The position numbers and the translations under genes are program-made. A stretch of DNA of 64,000 nt from Nocardia sp. NRRL S-836 (GTDB taxonomy: Bacteria; Actinomycetota; Actinomycetes; Mycobacteriales; Pseudonocardiaceae). The notes beneath the pieces are model-generated. The model was not told the origin of the DNA. It did no database searches and saw nothing but the letters and a program-made list of their open reading frames with translations. Numbering within the stretch: position 1 is the stretch's first letter; each line of letters starts with the position of its first letter. Where the stretch lies: contig NZ_LGDY01000098.1 of NCBI RefSeq assembly GCF_001279525.1, positions 1 through 64,000 of the forward strand, given 5' to 3'. Shown piece by piece: positions 1-8,861 of this stretch.

Positions 1-138
1 CGCCTGGCCGCACCGCCCTGCCGCACCGCCGTGCTCTGCCGTAGCTGCCCTGCCCCACCGCCACGGCCAGCGTGCCCGCGCCACGTCCCGCGCCCACCCG
101 CACCCCGTAGCCCGCGCAGACCCCCCACCCACGCCCGC
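1..138. other. C-rich low-complexity stretch at window edge
   Basis: Short C-rich sequence with imperfect repeats of CTGCCGCACCGCC near its left end. I see no supported gene, start site or RNA in it. It lies downstream of the metzincin-like gene and may hold its terminator, but no clear hairpin was found. Confidence 0.4.
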
Positions 139-1923
139 CTACACCCGCTCCACCCCCAACGCCACCTTCGCCAGGTCGAGGTTGCTCAGCCCCTGCAGCT
201 GCCGTCCGCGCCGGGTCTGCGCGTCGAGCGCCACGATCGCGGTGTTGCGCTGGTCGTCGGCGCTCATCTGCCTGAGCGCGGCGTCGTCGCGGATCCCGGT
301 CTCCCGCAGGAACACCATCACCGCGCCCACCCCGGCGAGATCCGAGTTGTTGTAGCCCTGGTAGTCGTTCTGGTTGCTCAGTGACGTCATGACGACGATC
401 AGCCTGTTGCGCATGTCCTCGTCGGACATCGTGTTGAGCTCGTGCTGGGTGCGGAAGCCGCCGAGCAGCAGCACCCCGCGCACGTAGTGGTCGGCCGCTC
501 CCGGCACGCGGCCGGGCGAGGCGAGCCGGCCGAGTGCGATCTGGGCGAGCTCCAGGTCGGTGTGGCCCTGCAGCTCCCGGCCGACGCCGGTCTGGGCGTC
601 CAGTTCCACGATCGTGGTGTTGCGCTGGTCGTCGGCGCTCATCTGCCCGAGCGCGGCGTCGTCGCGGATTCCGGTGCGGCGCAGGAAGACCATCACCGCG
701 CCCATGCCGGCGAGCGTGTCGTTGTCGTAGCGCTGGTAGTCGTTCTGGTTGCTCAGCGACGTCATGACGACGATCAACGTGTTGCGCATGTCGTCGAGCG
801 ACATCGCGTTGAGCTGCTCCTGCGTGCGGAACCGGCCGGCCAGCAGCACGCCGCGGATCGGGAACGACCTGGCCGACCCGGCCCGCACCTCGACGTCCAC
901 GAACTCGTGGTCGGCGTCGACGTGGTTGATCCGCACGGTGAAGTCACCCACCGGGAACGGCCAGTCGGGCTGCTTGCGCGCGAGGCGCAGTGGTGCGGTG
1001 CCCTCGTAGCGGATGCGGCCGTCCGGGTTGCGCGAGTGCACGACCACGGCCTCGTCCGGTCCGGTGTGCTTGGCGCCGATGACGTCCTTCCACTCGCCGA
1101 TGCCGTTGTCGTAGCCGGTCCTGTTGCGGCGCCGCAGTTCGAGGAAGAACGTCCGGCCGTCGCGCCGGTTGGACGGCACGGCGACCACCACCGGCAACGG
1201 CCCCTTCGGCTCGCGCAGCCGGTAGTCGAGCGCGTAGAGGCGTTGCGACAGCGGGAAAGCACGCTGGTGCACGACGTACTGGCTGTCGTGAAACCCCTGT
1301 ATCGCGCACATCTGGGCGGCCGGCAGCAACGGGCCGATGATCCGGCCGGTCTTCTCGCCGTCGGGCAGGCCGGAGATCGGGTCGCGCACCCACGCGGGAT
1401 CCTGCCAGGTCGTGACGCCGTACCGCTGCGCGCTCATCGTCGAGTAGGGCGAGCCGTAGTCGGTGGTGCCGTCGGCGGCCCACTCGTGGTCGAAGCCGAA
1501 GCTGTGGCCGAGCTCCTGGCACGCGGCGTCGAACGGCGTGACCGAGTCGACGACGGTCACGTTGACGTCCCTGGCGCCGTCGCCGACGGGCACGGCGACC
1601 TGGCCGCCGCCCCACCAGCCGGTCGGCCGCGCGAACCAGATGATGATGGTGTCGACGTTGGCCCAGTCGGGTTTGCGCTGGTCGGTGGCCGCCTTGACGA
1701 CCGTCCTGTGCAGACCGTCGCGCGCCTCGTTCGACACCGGCACCGGGTTGGGGATGTCGACCGGGTCGAGGACGTCGCTGGTCACGTCGAGGAAGCCGTG
1801 CGACGACAGCGCCCAGTAGTTGCCCAGGCTGAACGGGCGCAGCGGCTGCATCCAGTTGACGAAGAGCTCGCGCGACCACACGGCGTCGTCCTGGGCGTAC
1901 CGCACCGGGATGATCAGGATCAT
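139..1923 (-). CDS. Metzincin-like protein with C-terminal tandem repeats
   Basis: A 594-aa protein with no evident signal peptide. Residues 136-146 read QELGHSFGFDH, which matches the zinc-protease signature HExxHxxGxxH except that the first His is Gln; a Met-turn-like STMSA follows around residue 160. The fold is therefore probably metzincin-like, but zinc binding and catalysis are uncertain. The C-terminus (about 355-594) holds two copies of a unit of about 110 residues, each apparently built from two sub-units sharing MSxDDxRNxxIV. The ATG start has a GAGGAG ribosome site at 1931-1936. No partner gene is co-transcribed. A non-catalytic binding protein is equally possible. Confidence 0.7.
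   Translation of the reverse strand: MILIIPVRYAQDDAVWSRELFVNWMQPLRPFSLGNYWALSSHGFLDVTSDVLDPVDIPNPVPVSNEARDGLHRTVVKAATDQRKPDWANVDTIIIWFARPTGWWGGGQVAVPVGDGARDVNVTVVDSVTPFDAACQELGHSFGFDHEWAADGTTDYGSPYSTMSAQRYGVTTWQDPAWVRDPISGLPDGEKTGRIIGPLLPAAQMCAIQGFHDSQYVVHQRAFPLSQRLYALDYRLREPKGPLPVVVAVPSNRRDGRTFFLELRRRNRTGYDNGIGEWKDVIGAKHTGPDEAVVVHSRNPDGRIRYEGTAPLRLARKQPDWPFPVGDFTVRINHVDADHEFVDVEVRAGSARSFPIRGVLLAGRFRTQEQLNAMSLDDMRNTLIVVMTSLSNQNDYQRYDNDTLAGMGAVMVFLRRTGIRDDAALGQMSADDQRNTTIVELDAQTGVGRELQGHTDLELAQIALGRLASPGRVPGAADHYVRGVLLLGGFRTQHELNTMSDEDMRNRLIVVMTSLSNQNDYQGYNNSDLAGVGAVMVFLRETGIRDDAALRQMSADDQRNTAIVALDAQTRRGRQLQGLSNLDLAKVALGVERV
142..865 (-). repeat. Tandem duplication of about 110 codons inside the metzincin-like gene
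   Basis: Two in-frame copies lie side by side (about 142-490 and 510-865). Near-identical DNA runs such as TAGTCGTTCTGGTTGCTCAG occur in both, which suggests a fairly recent duplication or gene conversion. Boundaries are approximate. Confidence 0.7.
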
Positions 1924-1973
1924 GGTGGGCCTCCTCGGCGGTTACCGAGGAACTCGCCCGCCGGGTGAAACCG

Positions 1974-2888
1974 TTACGCCCGCCACGGGTCGTCGGCCGG
2001 CAGCCACACGCCCGGCCGGTGCAGCCCCAGGTCGCCCACCTCGCGCACGATGGCCTCGGCCGCCGCCAGCACGCTCGGCCGCACCTCGTCGGCCCGCCGC
2101 ACCAGCGACCACGTCCACAGCACCTCCGGCTCGACCACCGGACGGGCGACCAGGTCGGGCGGCAGCGGCGTGGTCTGCCCCTTCGGCGAGTTGAGCACCG
2201 GCGTCACGCACCGCCGCACGTGGTCGAAGAACGCGGGGCCGGTGATCGCGCCGTTGTCGATCCGCACCACCCGCGCGCCGGAGAACCCGGCGAACTCCTC
2301 GGCGTACTCGTTCCACGACCGCCACGAGGTCACGTCGTCGTCGACCAGCACCGCCGTGTCCCGCGCACGGACCGGGCTGGTGTCCGTGCCGACCGACACC
2401 GCGTAGAGCCGGTCGGCCCCGAGCAGGTCGGCGGCGAGCCCGAGCCGGGCGAGGTCCGCCGACCGCACCCAGCACACCGCCAGGTCGAGGCTGCCGTCGG
2501 CGACCCGCGCCGCCTGGGCGTGCGAGGGCACCACCCACGCGTCGACGTAGAGCGGCGCGACCCCGGCCGTGCGCAGCGAGAGGTCCGGCGGCAGCCAGTT
2601 CACGTACCCGATCCGCACCGGCGACGACCCGGACAGCTGCTGCGCCTGCTTGCGCAGCTCGTCGGCGCGGTCGAGGAGCGCGCGGACCTCCGGCAGCAAC
2701 GCCGCACCCGCCGCGGTCAACGCCACCGTGCGCCGGTCGCGGTCGAACAGCGGCACTGCGAGCGAGCGTTCGAGCGCCTTGATCTGCTGCGACAACGACG
2801 GTCCCGCGATCAGCAGGCGCGCCGCCGCCCGGCCGAAGTGCAGTTCCTCGGCGACCGTCACGAAATACCTCAGTTGACGCAGCTCCAC
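1974..2888 (-). CDS. LysR family transcriptional regulator
   Basis: About 304 aa. The N-terminus begins xELRQLRYFV and continues with a helix-turn-helix (FGRAAARLLIAGPSLSQQI), the standard start of LysR proteins, so I use the GTG at 2888 over an in-frame GTG at 2918. The rest is the periplasmic-binding-like effector domain that senses a small molecule. It faces the muconolactone-isomerase-like gene across 83 bp, so it probably controls that gene and the MFS transporter behind it. The ligand cannot be told from sequence; an aromatic-catabolite intermediate is a reasonable guess. Confidence 0.88.
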   Translation of the reverse strand: MELRQLRYFVTVAEELHFGRAAARLLIAGPSLSQQIKALERSLAVPLFDRDRRTVALTAAGAALLPEVRALLDRADELRKQAQQLSGSSPVRIGYVNWLPPDLSLRTAGVAPLYVDAWVVPSHAQAARVADGSLDLAVCWVRSADLARLGLAADLLGADRLYAVSVGTDTSPVRARDTAVLVDDDVTSWRSWNEYAEEFAGFSGARVVRIDNGAITGPAFFDHVRRCVTPVLNSPKGQTTPLPPDLVARPVVEPEVLWTWSLVRRADEVRPSVLAAAEAIVREVGDLGLHRPGVWLPADDPWRA

Positions 2889-2914
2889 GCCCACATCGTA
2901 GGAGGCTGGGCCTT

Positions 2915-2939
2915 CCACGAAGGAGCGAACAGGTCGTGG
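2915..2939. promoter_or_regulatory. Candidate LysR operator
   Basis: Inverted repeat CCACGA-N13-TCGTGG between the divergent LysR gene and the isomerase gene. Position and spacing fit a LysR recognition site, but short dyads are common at this GC content. Confidence 0.3.
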
Positions 2940-2971
2940 AGATCGCGGGCGGCCGGACGCACGATGGGAGC

Positions 2972-3265
2972 ATGACCGGAGAGTTCATCGTCGAGATCGT
3001 CACCACGGTTCCCGACGGCACCCCGCAGTCCGAAGTGGACGAACGCCGTGCCGCGGAAGCGGTGCGCGCCAGAGAGCTCGCCGCGAGCGGCCACCTCGTG
3101 CGGCTGTGGCGGCCGGTCGGCGAGCTGCGCAGCACCGGGCTCTGGCGGGCCGAGGACGAGGACGACCTGCGTGCGAACGTCCTCGGCACCTTGCCGCTGA
3201 GCCCGTGGATGGAGTTCGCCGTCACCGCCGTCGAGCCGCACCCGAACGACCCCGGCGAACGATGA
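2972..3265 (+). CDS. Muconolactone delta-isomerase-like protein
   Basis: 97 aa, the usual size of the MIase (CatC-type) ferredoxin-fold family, which isomerises muconolactone to 3-oxoadipate enol-lactone in the catechol branch of the beta-ketoadipate pathway. Sequence signs are the opening EFIVEIVTTVP, a central ERRAAEAVRARELAASG helix and the LPLSPWMEF strand near the C-terminus. No catA or catB homologue lies nearby, so the true substrate may be another small lactone. The ATG at 2972 follows GGGAG closely. Its stop overlaps the next start (ATGA), indicating translational coupling to the transporter. Confidence 0.78.
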   Translation: MTGEFIVEIVTTVPDGTPQSEVDERRAAEAVRARELAASGHLVRLWRPVGELRSTGLWRAEDEDDLRANVLGTLPLSPWMEFAVTAVEPHPNDPGER

Positions 3266-4404
3266 GCGCACGCGCCGCCGCGGCACTCGCGGCGGGCATG
3301 GGCGTCGGCCGGTTCGCCTACACGCCGATCCTGCCGCTGATGACCGCGCAGGCCGGTCTCACCGCGTCGGCGGGCGCGGGCCTGGCGACGGTCAACTACC
3401 TCGGCTACTTCGCGGGCGCCCTCGCCACGACCGTCGTGCGGGTGCACTCGCGGACGGTGCACCGCGTGGCGTTGGTGCTGCTCGCGGCGTCGCTGGCCGG
3501 GATGCCACTCGCCGCGGCGCTGGGCACGAACGCCGCCGGCGGCATGCCGCTCGCCGCGTCGCTGGCGGCCTCCGGTTCGCCGCCGTCCCACGTCCTCGTG
3601 GCGTGGTTCGTCCTGCGGTTCGTGGCGGGCGCGGCCAGCGCGCTGATCTTCGTGCTCGCCGTCAGCACGCGGCCGGGCTGGGGGATGAGCGGTGTCGGCG
3701 CGGGCATCGCGCTGTCCGGGGTGGTCGTGCTGGTCGACGCGCGCTGGCAGTTGTCGTGGTGGCTCGCGGCTCTGGTGTCCGCCCTGTTCACGGCGCTGGC
3801 CTGGCCGTTGCGACCGGTGGCGCGCCCACGGGTGGGCGGTGCGGGCAGGGGCCCGTTCGCCGCGCTGTTCGCCGGCTACACCCTCGAAGGCGTCGGCTAC
3901 ATCATCGCCGGGACGTTCCTGGTCGCTGCGGCCGGATCACTGGGCAGCGGCGCGTGGGTCCTGACCGGCCTGGCCGCCGCCGCGTCACCGTTCCTGCTGA
4001 ACCGTCTGAACCAACGACGCGCGCTGGTCGGCGCGCTCGTCGTCCAGGCCGTGGGCATCGCATTGCCCGCGCTGACGACCGGTCCCGCCGCCACGATCGC
4101 TGCTTTCGTCCTGTTCGGCGCCACGTTCCTCGGCATCGCCACCACCGCGCTGAACCTCGGTGCCGGCCTGCACCCGAACGCCGCCGCCCTGCTGACCGCC
4201 GGCTACTCCGCCGGACAGGTGGCCGGCCCACTCCTGGCAACGCCGCTGCTCGGCCACGGCTACCGTGCCGCGATGCTGCTCGGCGCCGCGACCGTGCTCG
4301 CCGCCGCCGTTGTGATCGCGCTCTCACCATCGACCCGGTTGAACCGATCCGCACGCCCGTCCGTGATTGCTGACAACAGGCGGGAAAGTTCAACTCAGGA
4401 GTGA
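3262..4404 (+). CDS. MFS transporter, YbfB/YjiJ type
   Basis: 380-aa integral membrane protein with about ten to twelve hydrophobic segments. The N-terminal GMGVGRFAYTPILPLM is typical of the YbfB/YjiJ group of major facilitator transporters. It starts inside the stop codon of the isomerase gene and is probably part of the same LysR-controlled unit, so it may import or export the same class of metabolite. The substrate is unknown. Confidence 0.82.
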   Translation: MSARAAAALAAGMGVGRFAYTPILPLMTAQAGLTASAGAGLATVNYLGYFAGALATTVVRVHSRTVHRVALVLLAASLAGMPLAAALGTNAAGGMPLAASLAASGSPPSHVLVAWFVLRFVAGAASALIFVLAVSTRPGWGMSGVGAGIALSGVVVLVDARWQLSWWLAALVSALFTALAWPLRPVARPRVGGAGRGPFAALFAGYTLEGVGYIIAGTFLVAAAGSLGSGAWVLTGLAAAASPFLLNRLNQRRALVGALVVQAVGIALPALTTGPAATIAAFVLFGATFLGIATTALNLGAGLHPNAAALLTAGYSAGQVAGPLLATPLLGHGYRAAMLLGAATVLAAAVVIALSPSTRLNRSARPSVIADNRRESSTQE

Positions 4405-4410
4405 GAAACC

Positions 4411-5340
4411 ATGCGTCGCAAGCAGGTTGGGATCGTTGCTGCCCTCATCACGGCTGGTGCCGTCACATTGACCGCGTGCGGATCGGGTGCCGCGCAGTCC
4501 GGCACCGCCGCGCCCGTACAGGAGCAGACGCAGACGCAAACCGGCGCGCAGCAACAGGATCCAGATCGAGACAAGTCCGGAGTGGACTTCCTGCGCGGCT
4601 CGGCGAACTCGAACAGGGCCGACCGGTCGGCCGGTGACCGGGCCCCGGACAACGCCGCACCGGAAGTCAAGGCGAAATGGGTGGAGCTGCGCGTCGCGAA
4701 TGCGGGCGGACTCGAACCCGCTGTCGTGAACGGCAACGGCAGGACCGTTTACTGGTTCAGCGACGACCCGGTGAACGGCGGCGTGTCGACCTGCAACGGC
4801 GACTGCGAGAAGCAGTGGCCGCCGATCACCGTCACCAAGGGCACCAAGCTGTTCTTCCCCGGCATCAAGCGGGAGGACATCGGCTTCGTCAAGCGCGCGG
4901 ACGGCCGCGTCCAGGTCGCGCTCGGCGGCCGCCCGGTCTACCTGTTCGCCAAGGACCAGAAGCCCGGTGACATCTTGGGCCAGAACGTCGGCAACAGGTG
5001 GTTCGTGACCAACCCCGAGGGCAAGCGCGCCACCGCGCCAGCCCCGCCGACGACCACCCAGCCCGCGCCGCCCGCCGGTGCCGGGCCCGCCGGCTCCGTC
5101 ACCTTCTTCACCGGCAAGAACTTCGACGACTTCAGCGGTGACAACTTCGCCACCGGCGTCCGCGTCGAGGCCACGTGCGCCGACCTGCAAGGCGGTTTCC
5201 GGTCGCTCACCACCGACGGCGCCGTGAAGATCTGGTCGGAACCCGGCTGCAAGGGCAGGTCCGCCGTGGTGGCTGACGACGTCCGCGACACCGCCGAGCT
5301 CGGCTTCCCGGCCGGCGTGAAGTCCTACGTCCGCGCCTGA
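4411..5340 (+). CDS. Lipoprotein with secreted-repeat domain and crystallin-like C-terminus
   Basis: 309 aa. A signal peptide ends in the lipobox LTAC (Cys about 23), so the protein should be anchored to the outer face of the membrane. Residues about 90-205 match the Lipoprotein_15 secreted-repeat family: a motif around TVYWFSDD, the pair CNGDCEKQWPP, and GRPVYLFAKD. A Pro/Thr linker then leads to about 80 residues (SVTFFTGKNF to the end, with a conserved SEPGCKGRS) that resemble a beta/gamma-crystallin fold. AGGAG precedes the ATG. Function is unknown; family members are envelope proteins, often stress induced. Confidence 0.78.
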   Translation: MRRKQVGIVAALITAGAVTLTACGSGAAQSGTAAPVQEQTQTQTGAQQQDPDRDKSGVDFLRGSANSNRADRSAGDRAPDNAAPEVKAKWVELRVANAGGLEPAVVNGNGRTVYWFSDDPVNGGVSTCNGDCEKQWPPITVTKGTKLFFPGIKREDIGFVKRADGRVQVALGGRPVYLFAKDQKPGDILGQNVGNRWFVTNPEGKRATAPAPPTTTQPAPPAGAGPAGSVTFFTGKNFDDFSGDNFATGVRVEATCADLQGGFRSLTTDGAVKIWSEPGCKGRSAVVADDVRDTAELGFPAGVKSYVRA

Positions 5341-5384
5341 CCCGGGACCTCGCACGGGGTCTGCTGTTGCACCTGCAAGGCGTT

Positions 5385-5407
5385 TTGTATCGGCGTTGTA
5401 TCGGGCG
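5385..5407 (+). repeat. Direct repeat upstream of CHAP-like gene
   Basis: TTGTATCGGCG is followed at once by TTGTATCGGGCG, 66 bp before the ATG of the secreted CHAP-like protein. Possible regulator site; nothing else in the gap identifies it. Confidence 0.35.
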
Positions 5408-5472
5408 TGGATGCGTGCCGGACAGGCTCCGAACCGCGAGACAAGCAGGTCATGCGAAGAGGGGATGCTCCG

Positions 5473-5991
5473 ATGCGGTTCACCAAAGTGACGGCTGCGG
5501 TCGTCGGCGTGCTGGGTGCGGCACTGATCAGCACCGCCGCTCCCGCCGGTGCTGCCGAGGCCTACACCGGCGACAGCGCGGTCCAGGTCGCGGCACCGTG
5601 GCTGGAGGACACCGCCTCCGTGCAGGCGGTCGAGGGCGGCATCACGATCCAGCAGACGGCGGCCGGCGCCATCGGCTGGATGTCCGACCGCCGTGGCAGC
5701 ACCGCCTACGAGGGCTACTGCGAGCGGGCCGTGCGCCTGGCGTGGGACCGCGCCACCCACCACGCCTCGGCGATCGACCACTGGCGGTCCTCCGACGGCG
5801 CCCGCCACACCACCGGCACGCCGCCCAAGGGCGCGTTCGTGTTCTGGAACACCAGCACCTACGGCCACGTCGGCATCGCGGACGGCAACGGCGGCTTCTG
5901 GTCGACCAGCGTCGGCGGCAAGATCGGCCACGGCAGCTCGGTCGGCTACTTCCGCAACTACCTCGGCTGGAAGTACGGCAACAGCAACTGA
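5473..5991 (+). CDS. Secreted CHAP/NlpC-like domain protein
   Basis: 172 aa. A clear signal peptide (hydrophobic segment, then APAGAAEA) precedes one domain with a Cys in EGYCERAVRLAW and a His in YGHVGIADGNGG, the Cys-then-His order of CHAP and NlpC/P60 amidases and peptidases. It probably acts on peptidoglycan or a secreted peptide. The ATG follows GAGGGG. Its 3' end overlaps the convergent BTAD regulator gene by 34 bp. Confidence 0.72.
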   Translation: MRFTKVTAAVVGVLGAALISTAAPAGAAEAYTGDSAVQVAAPWLEDTASVQAVEGGITIQQTAAGAIGWMSDRRGSTAYEGYCERAVRLAWDRATHHASAIDHWRSSDGARHTTGTPPKGAFVFWNTSTYGHVGIADGNGGFWSTSVGGKIGHGSSVGYFRNYLGWKYGNSN

Positions 5992-8741
5992 TCCAGTGCA
6001 CCCGCCGCGCGCGCCAGCGTGCGCAGCGCGGCGGGTTCGCCCTCCCGGTTGCCGGTGCGGCGGTAGGTCTCCAGCGCCTGCAGCACGAGGTCGTGCGCGG
6101 CCTCCGGGCAGCCGTTCGAGATCAACGCCTCGGCCAGCTCCACCTGTGCGAACGCCGTGCAGCGCTCATCGGTGAGGTCCTGCAGGATCGCCACGGCCCG
6201 GCGCGCGGAGACGAGCTCGGCGTCGTGCTCGCCGAGCGTGCGGTGCAGGGCCGAGAGCCGGACCAGCACGAGTGCTTCGCGGTGCGCGTCACCGAGGTCG
6301 GCCGCGAGCCTCCGGCCGCTCGTCAGCCACACCCTGGCCGACTCCTGGTCGCCGAGCGAGCCGTGCACCCCGCCGATCGACGCCCGCAGATGTGCCACGG
6401 AGTGCAGGTCACCGGCCGTTTCCAGCAGGTCCAGCGCTTCCAGGTAGCACGCCATCGCACGGTCGTACTCGGCGCGCAGCCGGCAGATCGTGCCCACGCC
6501 CGCGACCGCGATGCCCTCGCCGCGCGGGTCGCCGACCTCCCGGTACAGCTCCCGCGCCGCGCGCATGCCGCGTTCGGCGTCGTCGAACTCGTCGCGGTAG
6601 ATGTGCACCTGCGCGATGCCGCGCAGCAACGCCGCCTCACCCGCCGTGTTGCCGGTCGTGCGCACACACGCCAGCGCCCTGTGGTGGGTGCGGGCCCAGT
6701 CCTCGTAGTGGCTGTGCAGGTCGAAGAACGGCACGCAGGCCGCCGCGAGCTGCCAGGCCACGTCGTCCAGCCCCGCCGCCGCTGCCAGGTCGACCGCGCC
6801 GCACAACGTGCGCCGTTCCGCCTCGAACCACGCGACCGGTTCGGCCAGCAGGTGCTCCGGCGCCCGCATCGGCGAAACCGGGGCGATCGTCGTGCCGAAC
6901 GTGACCGGCAGCCTGCGCGCCGCCGTCACCGCGAGCCACAACCACGTCCGCAGCGCGCGTTCCAGCGTCGGCGCGCGGTCGGGGAGCGCCTCGGCCTGTT
7001 CCAGCGCGTGGCAGCGCAGCAGGTCGTGCAGCCGGTACCGGGGCTGGCCGGTGCTGTCGGTGCCGCAGGCTTCGAGCAGGTTCGCGTCGACCAGCCCGTC
7101 GACCAGGTGCTCGCTGCCCGGCCGGTCCAGCAGCGCCTCCACCACCCAGCCGGGCAGGTCGTGCGGCCCGAGCAGGGCCAGCCGCACGAACGCGGCCGCC
7201 TCGGGCGCGGGCAGCTGCCGGACGCTCAGGTCGAAGCTCGCCCGCACCGCCAGCTCACCGGAGGACAGCTCGCGCAGCCGCGTCGACTCGTCCACCAGCC
7301 GCGCCCGCAGCACCCGCAACGGCCACCCGCCCCGACCGGCCAGCCGCGCGCCCGCGACCCTGATGGCGAGCGGCAGGTGCCCGCAGGCCGCCGCGATCGC
7401 CGCCGCCTCGTCCGGTTCGGCCTCCACCCGGTCGCGGCCCGCGATCCCGGCCAGCAGCTCCGCGGCCTCGCCGGGTGCGAACGGCGGCAGCTCCACCTGT
7501 CGCGCGCCCGGCAACTCCGACAGTCGCCGCCGGCTCGTGAACAGCACCGCGCAACCGGCCTCGCCGGGTAGTAGCGGCAGCACTTGGCGCACCGAGGCCG
7601 CGTCGTCGAGCACCACCAGCACCCGCCGCCCGGCCAGCCGCGACCGGAACAGCGCCGCCCGGCTCGCCAGGCCCGACGGCAGCCCGGCACCGGTCACGCC
7701 CAGCGCGTGCAGCAGCTCGGTGAGCACCTCGGCCGGGTCCCGCGGGTGCTCGGCCGTGCCGCCGAGGTCGACGTAGAGCTGCCCGTCGGGGAAGTGGTCA
7801 CCGACCTCGTGCGCCACCCGGACCGCGAGCGTCGACTTGCCGACCCCCGGCGCCCCGGTCACGCCCGCGACCACGACCTCCCCGGTGCGGCGCAGAGCCG
7901 CGGTGAGGCCGGCGATCTCGTCGGCGCGGCCGCAGAAGTCGGCGACCGCCGGCGGTAGCTGCCGGATCGGCGCCGGGGGCGACTCCCGCATCGGCGTGAC
8001 GTCCGCCGTGGCCGGCTGCCGGACCGGTGCGGCGTTCTCCTCCTCGCCGCGCAGCACGGCGAGGTGTGCCTCCTTCAGCGCCGGTCCGGGTTCGAGGCCC
8101 AGCTCGTCGGCGAGCCGGCGGCGCAGGGTCGCGTAGACCTGCAACGCCTCGACGCGCCGGTTCGTGCGGTGCAACGCGACCATCAGCTGCCGGCCGATGC
8201 CCTCGCGATAGGGGTGTACTTCGAGGAGCGCGCGCATCTCCGCGATGACCTCGTCACCGTGCCCTCGTGCGACCTGCAACGCCAGCCGCTGCTCGGTCGC
8301 CGCCAGCCGCGCCTCCTCCAGCCGGGTGATCACGGGCTGCCACGCGTCGGTGTCCGGCAGGTCCTCGACCGGCCGGCCACGCCACAGGGCTTCCGCGCTC
8401 TGCAGCAGCTCAAGCGCCTGCGGGCTGGTGCGGGCCGCGGTGACGAGCTCCTCGAACCGCAGCGCGTCGAGCTCGGCGGACGTCAACGCCAGCACGTAGC
8501 CCGTGCCGTTCGTGCGCAGCCGTTCGCCGAGGAGTTGCCGCACCTGCCACACGTACGTGCGCACGTTCGCCACCACGGAGCGTGGCTTGGTCGTCGGCCA
8601 GAGGACCTCGACGAGCTGGTCGAGGGACACGGCGGCGTTCGCGTTCAACGCGAGGTGCGCGAGCAACGCCCGCTGCTTCACCCCGCCCAGACCCATCCTG
8701 TCGCCGTCCCGCCAGACCTCCAGCGGACCGAGCACGTTCAC
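5958..8741 (-). CDS. AfsR/SARP-type BTAD regulator with NB-ARC and TPR domains
   Basis: About 927 aa from the GTG at 8741, which sits behind AGGAGGGG (8753-8760). Order of domains: OmpR-type winged helix (1-90, FxxLG-like start VNVLGPLEVW), bacterial transcriptional activator domain (95-235), NB-ARC ATPase with P-loop GAPGVGKS near residue 297 and Walker B VLVVLDDA, then C-terminal TPR-like helices from about 640. This is the architecture of AfsR-like pathway or global activators of secondary metabolism. No biosynthetic cluster adjoins it, so its targets are unknown. It is divergent from the small lipoprotein gene. Confidence 0.88.
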   Translation of the reverse strand: MNVLGPLEVWRDGDRMGLGGVKQRALLAHLALNANAAVSLDQLVEVLWPTTKPRSVVANVRTYVWQVRQLLGERLRTNGTGYVLALTSAELDALRFEELVTAARTSPQALELLQSAEALWRGRPVEDLPDTDAWQPVITRLEEARLAATEQRLALQVARGHGDEVIAEMRALLEVHPYREGIGRQLMVALHRTNRRVEALQVYATLRRRLADELGLEPGPALKEAHLAVLRGEEENAAPVRQPATADVTPMRESPPAPIRQLPPAVADFCGRADEIAGLTAALRRTGEVVVAGVTGAPGVGKSTLAVRVAHEVGDHFPDGQLYVDLGGTAEHPRDPAEVLTELLHALGVTGAGLPSGLASRAALFRSRLAGRRVLVVLDDAASVRQVLPLLPGEAGCAVLFTSRRRLSELPGARQVELPPFAPGEAAELLAGIAGRDRVEAEPDEAAAIAAACGHLPLAIRVAGARLAGRGGWPLRVLRARLVDESTRLRELSSGELAVRASFDLSVRQLPAPEAAAFVRLALLGPHDLPGWVVEALLDRPGSEHLVDGLVDANLLEACGTDSTGQPRYRLHDLLRCHALEQAEALPDRAPTLERALRTWLWLAVTAARRLPVTFGTTIAPVSPMRAPEHLLAEPVAWFEAERRTLCGAVDLAAAAGLDDVAWQLAAACVPFFDLHSHYEDWARTHHRALACVRTTGNTAGEAALLRGIAQVHIYRDEFDDAERGMRAARELYREVGDPRGEGIAVAGVGTICRLRAEYDRAMACYLEALDLLETAGDLHSVAHLRASIGGVHGSLGDQESARVWLTSGRRLAADLGDAHREALVLVRLSALHRTLGEHDAELVSARRAVAILQDLTDERCTAFAQVELAEALISNGCPEAAHDLVLQALETYRRTGNREGEPAALRTLARAAGALDQLLLPYFQPR

Positions 8742-8861
8742 CCTGGTGATGGCCCCTCCTCTGGCGTGTTCGCGCTGACAGGAGCCCGCGCACGCGGCAG
8801 GATAGCCGCGGTGGTCCGCCGCCGTCACCAATTCGCCAGAAGATGTGGTAGTTCGTAAAAT

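Noticed and set aside
1942..3591. Minus-strand frame over LysR, isomerase and MFS genes
   Set aside because: Crosses three recognisable genes and has no start context or domain.
5367..7571. Very long plus-strand open frame opposite the BTAD regulator
   Set aside because: It is antisense to a well-defined regulator, has Arg/Gln/His-rich composition without domains, and no ribosome site. High GC leaves long false frames.
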